NCBI GenBank assembly: GCA_023253295.1
Contig: JALRGZ010000082.1
Coordinates: 1 to 9,598, forward strand
Reading direction: 5' to 3'
Length of the DNA: 9,598 nucleotides
Origin: Flavobacterium sp.
GTDB taxonomy: Bacteria > Bacteroidota > Bacteroidia > Flavobacteriales > Flavobacteriaceae
Shown here: piece after piece, positions 5,563-9,598 of the stretch
Layout of the letters: each line of letters opens with the position of its first letter
Position numbering within the stretch: the first letter of the stretch is position 1
Translations under genes and position numbers: made by a program
Notes under the pieces: model-generated
What the model was told of the DNA's origin: nothing
The model's input: only the letters and a program-made list of their open reading frames with translations
The model's database searches: none

Positions 5563-6396
5563 ATGAAACGTATCTTATTTCCAACCGATTTTTCTGAGAC
5601 TGCTACCAATGCTTTTGTTCATGCTTTAGAGTTTGCTAATCGAATAGAGGGCGAATTGATTTTATTGCACGCTTTTGATTTACCTGTTTTTGATAGTCAA
5701 TTTTTTCCGGAAAACTACATGTTGATTTATGAATCAGTAGAGTTGACACAGTTTGAAGTGTTTAAAGATGAATTGCCTAAATTGCATGCTATTGCTCAAG
5801 AACGAAATTTAGACAGGGTCAAAATGTCACATAGATTAATGGATGGAGAGCTAGTTTCAGCAATTGAAAGATCAGTAAAAGAAGATCAAATTGATTATAT
5901 TATCATGGGTACAGAAGGAGAGAAGAGTTGGACTGATATGTTTTTAGGTACTCATACTACTGCAGTGATTTCAGATGTTGATATTCCGGTCTTGAGTATT
6001 CCGGTAGAGTCAAAATACAAAACGGTTAAGAATATTGGTTTTACCACTCGATTTCGACCAAAAGACAAACCTGCTTTGAAAAATGTTATAGAAATTGCTA
6101 AAAAAATGAATGCAAAAGTAAAATGTTTGTATGTGAAAAAAGATTCATCGGATGTATCCAAAGAAACTATTAAACAATGGGAAGATGATTTTGCAAATGA
6201 TCCCGTTGAATTTACAGTGGTTTTTAGTGAAGATGTCAAAGAAAGTATTCTTGATTTTATCCTTTTTAAAGATGTTGATATTTTAACGATGTTAACTTAC
6301 AAACATAATTTTCTTAAAAGTCTGTTTCATCATAGTTTAACTAAGGATTGTGCGGCTCATTGGGATGTGCCAATTTTAGTGATTCCTATTCAGTAG
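5563..6396 (+). CDS. tandem-domain universal stress protein (UspA family), 277 aa
   Basis: The ATG at 5563 gives the canonical start MKRILFPTDFSETATNAFVHAL; an upstream in-frame GTG at 5527 would add a hydrophobic 12-residue leader unlike the family and is rejected. Residues 1-148 form the first Usp domain and carry the nucleotide-binding pattern G-x2-G-x9-G-T: Gly116, Gly119 and Gly129-Thr130 in MGTEG...LGTHTTAVI. This suggests ATP binding. Residues from about 152 (YKTVKNIGFTTRF) to the end form a second Usp domain ending DVPILVIPIQ. Its corresponding segment (LTYKHNFLKSLFHHSLT) lacks the glycines, so it probably does not bind ATP and may serve in dimerisation. The protein is cytoplasmic and usually linked to stress or growth arrest. 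Gene-specific function cannot be told. Confidence 0.92.
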   Translation: MKRILFPTDFSETATNAFVHALEFANRIEGELILLHAFDLPVFDSQFFPENYMLIYESVELTQFEVFKDELPKLHAIAQERNLDRVKMSHRLMDGELVSAIERSVKEDQIDYIIMGTEGEKSWTDMFLGTHTTAVISDVDIPVLSIPVESKYKTVKNIGFTTRFRPKDKPALKNVIEIAKKMNAKVKCLYVKKDSSDVSKETIKQWEDDFANDPVEFTVVFSEDVKESILDFILFKDVDILTMLTYKHNFLKSLFHHSLTKDCAAHWDVPILVIPIQ

Positions 6397-6439
6397 CTTA
6401 ATTTTAGTAATTTTATTCCAATTGTAATGGAGGCTCTTC

Positions 6440-6447
6440 TATATTTG
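6440..6447 (+). promoter_or_regulatory. -7 box ahead of the MutS-like gene
   Basis: TATATTTG matches TAnnTTTG exactly and stands 18 bp before the ATG at 6466, the same geometry as the mnmE box. The nearest upstream TTG (6422-6424) is only 15 bp away, short for a -33 element. It suggests that the MutS-like gene has its own promoter rather than relying on read-through from the stress gene 69 bp upstream. Confidence 0.5.
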
Positions 6448-6465
6448 TAATTCATTTAATCAATT

Positions 6466-8238
6466 ATGAATATATATTCTTCCAATGTTCGTCTGTTTTC
6501 AGATCAATTAAACTCCATTAACAGCAAGTATAATTTTATTAGTTTATTGCGATTGGGCAGTATATTGTTGTCTTTAACTTCGATGTATTACTATTTTCAG
6601 CAAAGTGAAATTTTGTGGCTGATTCTGGCTGTTTTGCTTTTTGCAGTTTTTATTTTTTTGATGAGAATACATTCCAGGTTGCAATTTCAAAGGAAAATAA
6701 ATCAGGCACTTTTGGAGATCAATCAGAATGAAATTGATTTTTTAGAGAGAAAATCAGTTTCTTTTGAAAACGGTGTTGAATTTGTTGATTTCCATCATCC
6801 TTATGCCTATGATTTGGATATTTTCGGGAATAATTCGTTATTTCAATATTTAAACAGAACAGCAACTTTTATTGGAAAGAAAACATTAGCAGATAGTTTA
6901 CTACAGAAATCATCTAACGAAGAAATTCAGAAAAATCAGGAAGCTGTTAAGGAATTAACTCAAAAAATAGAATTTCGTCAGGAGTTTTTGGCTCTTGCCA
7001 AAGTTAACGATGATAATGAACAGAGTTATCAATCATTATTGAATTGGAGTATATTTAACAGTGAACCTTTACCAAAATGGACTTTATTTTTCTCCTACAT
7101 TAGTCCAGTGCTGTTTGTAATCACTTTTGTTGCTTATTTAATAACTTCAGATTTGGTTGTTTTAAAGAGTTTGAGCTATTTATTTCTACTGAATTTAATG
7201 GTTTTAGGGAAGTTCTTTAAACGAATTAAAATTGAAATTACGAACTCAGATAATATTGATAAAATAATTGGGAATTATGGGCTTTTGCTTGAAAAAATAG
7301 AAAAAGAATCGTTTGAATCTTCTCAATTAATAGCATTGCAAAAGCAGTTACAATTAAAATCAACTCAATCCAGTGCTTATTTAAAGCAATTATCTGAATT
7401 ATTTTCCAGAAATGATACCATTGCTAATTTGTTTACAGCAGTTTTATTCAACGGAACTTTCTTGTTCAATTTTCATGTGTTAAAAGCTCTTTTGGCTTGG
7501 AAAAATGAACATGCGGTTGATTTAAAAGAATGGTTAGCAGTGATTGGTGAATTTGAAAAACTAAACAGCTTAGCTAATTTGTCGTATAACAATCCTGAAT
7601 TTACTTATCCCGTTTTAAATACTGATTTTAAAATTGATTTTACTAGTTTAAGTCATCCTTTGTTGAATCCAGTAAGTAGAGTAGGGAATGATGTCGCTTT
7701 TCATCCGCAATCCTTTATGGTTTTGACGGGTTCGAATATGTCTGGGAAAAGTACATTTTTGCGAAGTTTAGGGATTAATATGGTTTTGGCAGCAACAGGT
7801 TCGGTGGTTTGTGCTACAGAGGCTCATGTGCATCCTTTACCGGTTTTGGTTTCCATGCGACTTTCGGATTCTTTGTCGGATAGTGAGTCGTATTTCTTTG
7901 CCGAAATTAAACGTTTGAAACAAATAATGGATGGTTTGGTTGTCGAGCCTGCTTTTGTTTTATTGGATGAAATTTTGAGAGGAACGAATTCTGATGATAA
8001 ACGAAACGGAACTATTGAAGTGCTAAAAAAAGTAATCTTTAAAAAAGCCATTGGCGCAATTGCTACTCATGACATTGAAGTTTGTTTGACTACCAATGAA
8101 TTTCCGGAGATATTAAGTAATAATTGTTTTGAAGTGGAAATTGTAAACGACGATTTACATTTTGATTACAAACTTCGTAAAGGAATTTGTCAAAATAAGA
8201 GTGCGACATTTTTGATGAAAAAAATGGATATTATTTGA
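6466..8238 (+). CDS. membrane-anchored MutS-family ATPase, 590 aa
   Basis: The C-terminal 190 residues are a MutS domain V ATPase: Walker A TGSNMSGKST (421-430), the MutS signature region SDSLSDSESYFFAEIKRL (467-484), Walker B FVLLDE (497-502), then RGTNSDDK and the H-loop ATHD (533-536). The centre (about 255-370) is helical, like the MutS lever/core. Hydrophobic segments at about 26-44, 47-66, 208-227 and 233-249 predict four membrane spans, with a weaker fifth near 323-345. The N-terminal mismatch-recognition domain of true MutS is absent, and no Phe-x-Glu mismatch wedge is seen. The protein therefore belongs to the short MutS-like group common in Bacteroidota and is unlikely to start canonical mismatch repair. 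The substrate is unknown. It has host-like codon use, the ATG start is supported by the -7 box 18 bp upstream, and the gene is intact. Confidence 0.9.
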   Translation: MNIYSSNVRLFSDQLNSINSKYNFISLLRLGSILLSLTSMYYYFQQSEILWLILAVLLFAVFIFLMRIHSRLQFQRKINQALLEINQNEIDFLERKSVSFENGVEFVDFHHPYAYDLDIFGNNSLFQYLNRTATFIGKKTLADSLLQKSSNEEIQKNQEAVKELTQKIEFRQEFLALAKVNDDNEQSYQSLLNWSIFNSEPLPKWTLFFSYISPVLFVITFVAYLITSDLVVLKSLSYLFLLNLMVLGKFFKRIKIEITNSDNIDKIIGNYGLLLEKIEKESFESSQLIALQKQLQLKSTQSSAYLKQLSELFSRNDTIANLFTAVLFNGTFLFNFHVLKALLAWKNEHAVDLKEWLAVIGEFEKLNSLANLSYNNPEFTYPVLNTDFKIDFTSLSHPLLNPVSRVGNDVAFHPQSFMVLTGSNMSGKSTFLRSLGINMVLAATGSVVCATEAHVHPLPVLVSMRLSDSLSDSESYFFAEIKRLKQIMDGLVVEPAFVLLDEILRGTNSDDKRNGTIEVLKKVIFKKAIGAIATHDIEVCLTTNEFPEILSNNCFEVEIVNDDLHFDYKLRKGICQNKSATFLMKKMDII

Positions 8239-8244
8239 TTTTTT

Positions 8245-8412
8245 TAGCCATGAATTCACGAAATTTTTTTAGAATCGTGATTTTAAAAATATCGACAAAT
8301 TAGAGAAACTTAAAGAATTTTAGTTTTTTAATTTTTTGTTTATCAAAGACTATTTGAAGAATATGTGGAATCTAAAGTAATTATGCACATTTCATTCGTG
8401 AATTCGTGGCTA
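8245..8412. repeat. MITE-like element with 18-bp terminal inverted repeats
   Basis: TAGCCATGAATTCACGAA at 8245-8262 and the reverse complement of 8395-8412 (TAGCCACGAATTCACGAA) agree at 17 of 18 bases. Each arm begins with TA and contains GAATTCACGAA. The 132-bp interior is AT-rich with no reading frame of note; a nested TCACGA...TCGTGA pair lies at 8256-8261 and 8274-8279. From memory, TAGCCACGAATTCACGAAT-type sequences recur between genes in Flavobacterium genomes, so this is probably a dispersed non-autonomous repeat. It fills about half of the 342-bp gap between the convergent MutS-like gene and dnaN. Confidence 0.6.
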
Positions 8413-8423
8413 CAAAAAAGCAA

Positions 8424-8461
8424 AAAAAAACCGCTTTTCAAGGAGGAATCGCGGTTTTTTT
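8424..8461. terminator. bidirectional intrinsic terminator between the MutS-like gene and dnaN
   Basis: A run of A leads into CCGC at 8431-8434, which pairs with GCGG at 8451-8454 followed by TTTTTTT. The full stem (AAAAAAACCGC with GCGGTTTTTTT) is 11 bp with a 16-nt loop. U-tracts exist in both directions, suiting its position between two convergent genes. It lies 12 bp beyond the inverted-repeat element, so transcripts of the MutS-like gene would cross that element first. Confidence 0.85.
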
Positions 8462-8540
8462 AAATATAAAAAATGGTTGGTTAATTTCTTTTTTGGTTAT
8501 GCAATGATAAGTATTATATTTTAATATCAAAAATAAAATG

Positions 8541-8572
8541 CGGTAAAATTTATTGATTTCGTTTTTTTACCG
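8541..8572 (-). terminator. weak hairpin just after dnaN
   Basis: CGGTAAAA (8541-8548) pairs with TTTTACCG (8565-8572), an 8-bp stem with a 16-nt AT-rich loop, 8 bp past the dnaN stop. On the minus strand it is followed by GCATTTTATTTTTG, a poor U-tract. It may stabilise the dnaN 3' end, with the terminator at 8424-8461 doing most of the work. The 80 bp between the two hairpins hold nothing else I can name. Confidence 0.4.
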
Positions 8573-8580
8573 AAAATATT

Positions 8581-9598
8581 TTAGCTATTTAGCATTACAG
8601 GCATCACAAGCATAGTAACTGTTTCACCATCCTCTAATCCGTCAACAGGAGTAAGGATACCTGCGCGGTTAGGTAATGACATTTCCAGCATAATCATATC
8701 CGATTGTAAGTTGGTTAACATCTCTGTTAAGAAACGAGAGTTGTACCCAATTTGCATATCGTCTCCTTGGTAATCACAAGTTAATCTTTCTTCTGCTTTG
8801 TTAGAGTAATCAATATCTTCAGCAGAAACATTTAATTCTGCTCCAGCTATTTTCAAGCGTATTTGGTGGGTTGTTTTGTTAGAGAAGATAGCTACACGTT
8901 TTACGGAACTTAAAAATTGAGCACGGTCAATCATTAATTTATTTGGGTTTTCTTTTGGAATTACAGCTTCGTAATTAGGATATTTTCCATCAATTAAACG
9001 ACACATTAATACGTAATTGTCAAAAGAGAAAGTAGCATTAGAATCGTTGTATTCAATTTTTACTTCTGCATCTGAAGTTGAAAGAATATTTTTTAAAATA
9101 TTCAAAGGTTTCTTTGGCATAATAAAATCAGCTACGTGTGAAGCAGTAACATCGGTACGAGCATATTTTACTAATTTGTGCGCATCAGTTGCCACGAAAG
9201 TCAATCCTTGTGGTGAAAACTGGAAGAATACACCTGACATTACCGGACGTAAATCGTCGTTTCCGGCAGCAAAGATTGTTTTGCTTACTGCAGTGGCTAA
9301 AACGTCAGCAGGAACTAAAGTAACCGATGGTTCGTCTAAGTTTACCGCTTTAGGGAATTCTTCACCAGGAGCATACGCAAGGGCATATTTTCCTGAATTA
9401 GAACTGATTTCTATGGTGTTATTTTCTTCAACGGTAAAAGTAAGTGGTTGTTCCGGGAATGTTTTTAAGATTTCCAAAAGCAATTTAGCTGGTACTGCAA
9501 CACTTCCTTTACTTGTAGAATCGATAGACAAAGTCGCAGACATGGTTGTTTCTAAATCAGAAGCAGAAACCGTTAATTCATTATTGTCTAATTCAAAT
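8581..9598 (-). CDS. dnaN: DNA polymerase III beta sliding clamp (5' end beyond window)
   Basis: The clamp tethers the replicative polymerase to DNA as a ring-shaped dimer. The frame is open through the right edge: upstream of the ATG at 9543 it continues with FELDNNELTVSASDLETTM, a normal clamp N-terminal segment, so that ATG is internal and the true start lies about 30-35 codons beyond the window. About 338 residues are visible. Landmarks include the VPAKLLLEILK helix of domain I, the domain II stretch RPVMSGVFFQFSPQGLTFVATDAHKL, the domain II-III region MCRLIDGKYPNYEAVIP, and the C-terminal VMPVMLN, part of the hydrophobic pocket that binds partner proteins. Host-like codon use and no defects seen. 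It converges on the MutS-like gene across a 342-bp gap. Confidence 0.96.
   Translation of the reverse strand, partial: FELDNNELTVSASDLETTMSATLSIDSTSKGSVAVPAKLLLEILKTFPEQPLTFTVEENNTIEISSNSGKYALAYAPGEEFPKAVNLDEPSVTLVPADVLATAVSKTIFAAGNDDLRPVMSGVFFQFSPQGLTFVATDAHKLVKYARTDVTASHVADFIMPKKPLNILKNILSTSDAEVKIEYNDSNATFSFDNYVLMCRLIDGKYPNYEAVIPKENPNKLMIDRAQFLSSVKRVAIFSNKTTHQIRLKIAGAELNVSAEDIDYSNKAEERLTCDYQGDDMQIGYNSRFLTEMLTNLQSDMIMLEMSLPNRAGILTPVDGLEDGETVTMLVMPVMLNS

Overview
The window looks like a Flavobacterium-type genome (phylum Bacteroidota). It is AT-rich with TTA/AAA-heavy codons in the right two thirds, promoter-like TAnnTTTG boxes, and the housekeeping genes mnmE, a two-domain universal stress protein, a membrane MutS-like ATPase and dnaN. 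The left ~3.9 kb uses noticeably more GC-rich codons (CTG, GCC, CAG) and carries mobile-element genes. The window therefore appears to span the integrase end of a genomic island and the chromosome beside it.

Positions 1-1963 hold plus-strand cargo of the island: the 3' end of an unrecognised gene, a 377-residue protein of a Bacteroidota family with no assigned function, a small winged-helix-like protein and a short excisionase/MerR-fold helix-turn-helix protein. These three complete genes are closely packed and end in an intrinsic terminator whose loop contains the last stop codon. Converging on them from the right (3724 to 2019, minus strand) is a two-gene unit: a Cys-cluster protein with two helix-turn-helix domains overlaps by 4 bp a complete tyrosine recombinase.

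Positions 3725-3980 are non-coding and unusually structured. They hold six copies of a TGTGYC motif at exactly 10-bp spacing, bracketed by an inverted GTGTCA pair, then GAGGTACAA repeats, a terminator-type hairpin, and two TTTTGTG repeats that abut the stop codon of mnmE. The last six codons of mnmE, 3981-3998, correspond to the attB stretch used by Salmonella genomic island 1 in its own host (15 of 18 bases match as I recall that site). The best reading is an island integrated at the 3' end of mnmE, with this region acting as attachment site plus integrase/excisionase binding sites. The other island end lies outside the window to the left.

The right part is ordinary chromosome: mnmE (minus), then usp and the MutS-like gene (both plus), then dnaN (minus, running off the right edge). 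Between the convergent MutS-like gene and dnaN lie a MITE-like pair of 18-bp inverted repeats about 168 bp end to end, a strong bidirectional terminator and a weaker dnaN-proximal hairpin. No rRNA, tRNA or CRISPR array was seen.
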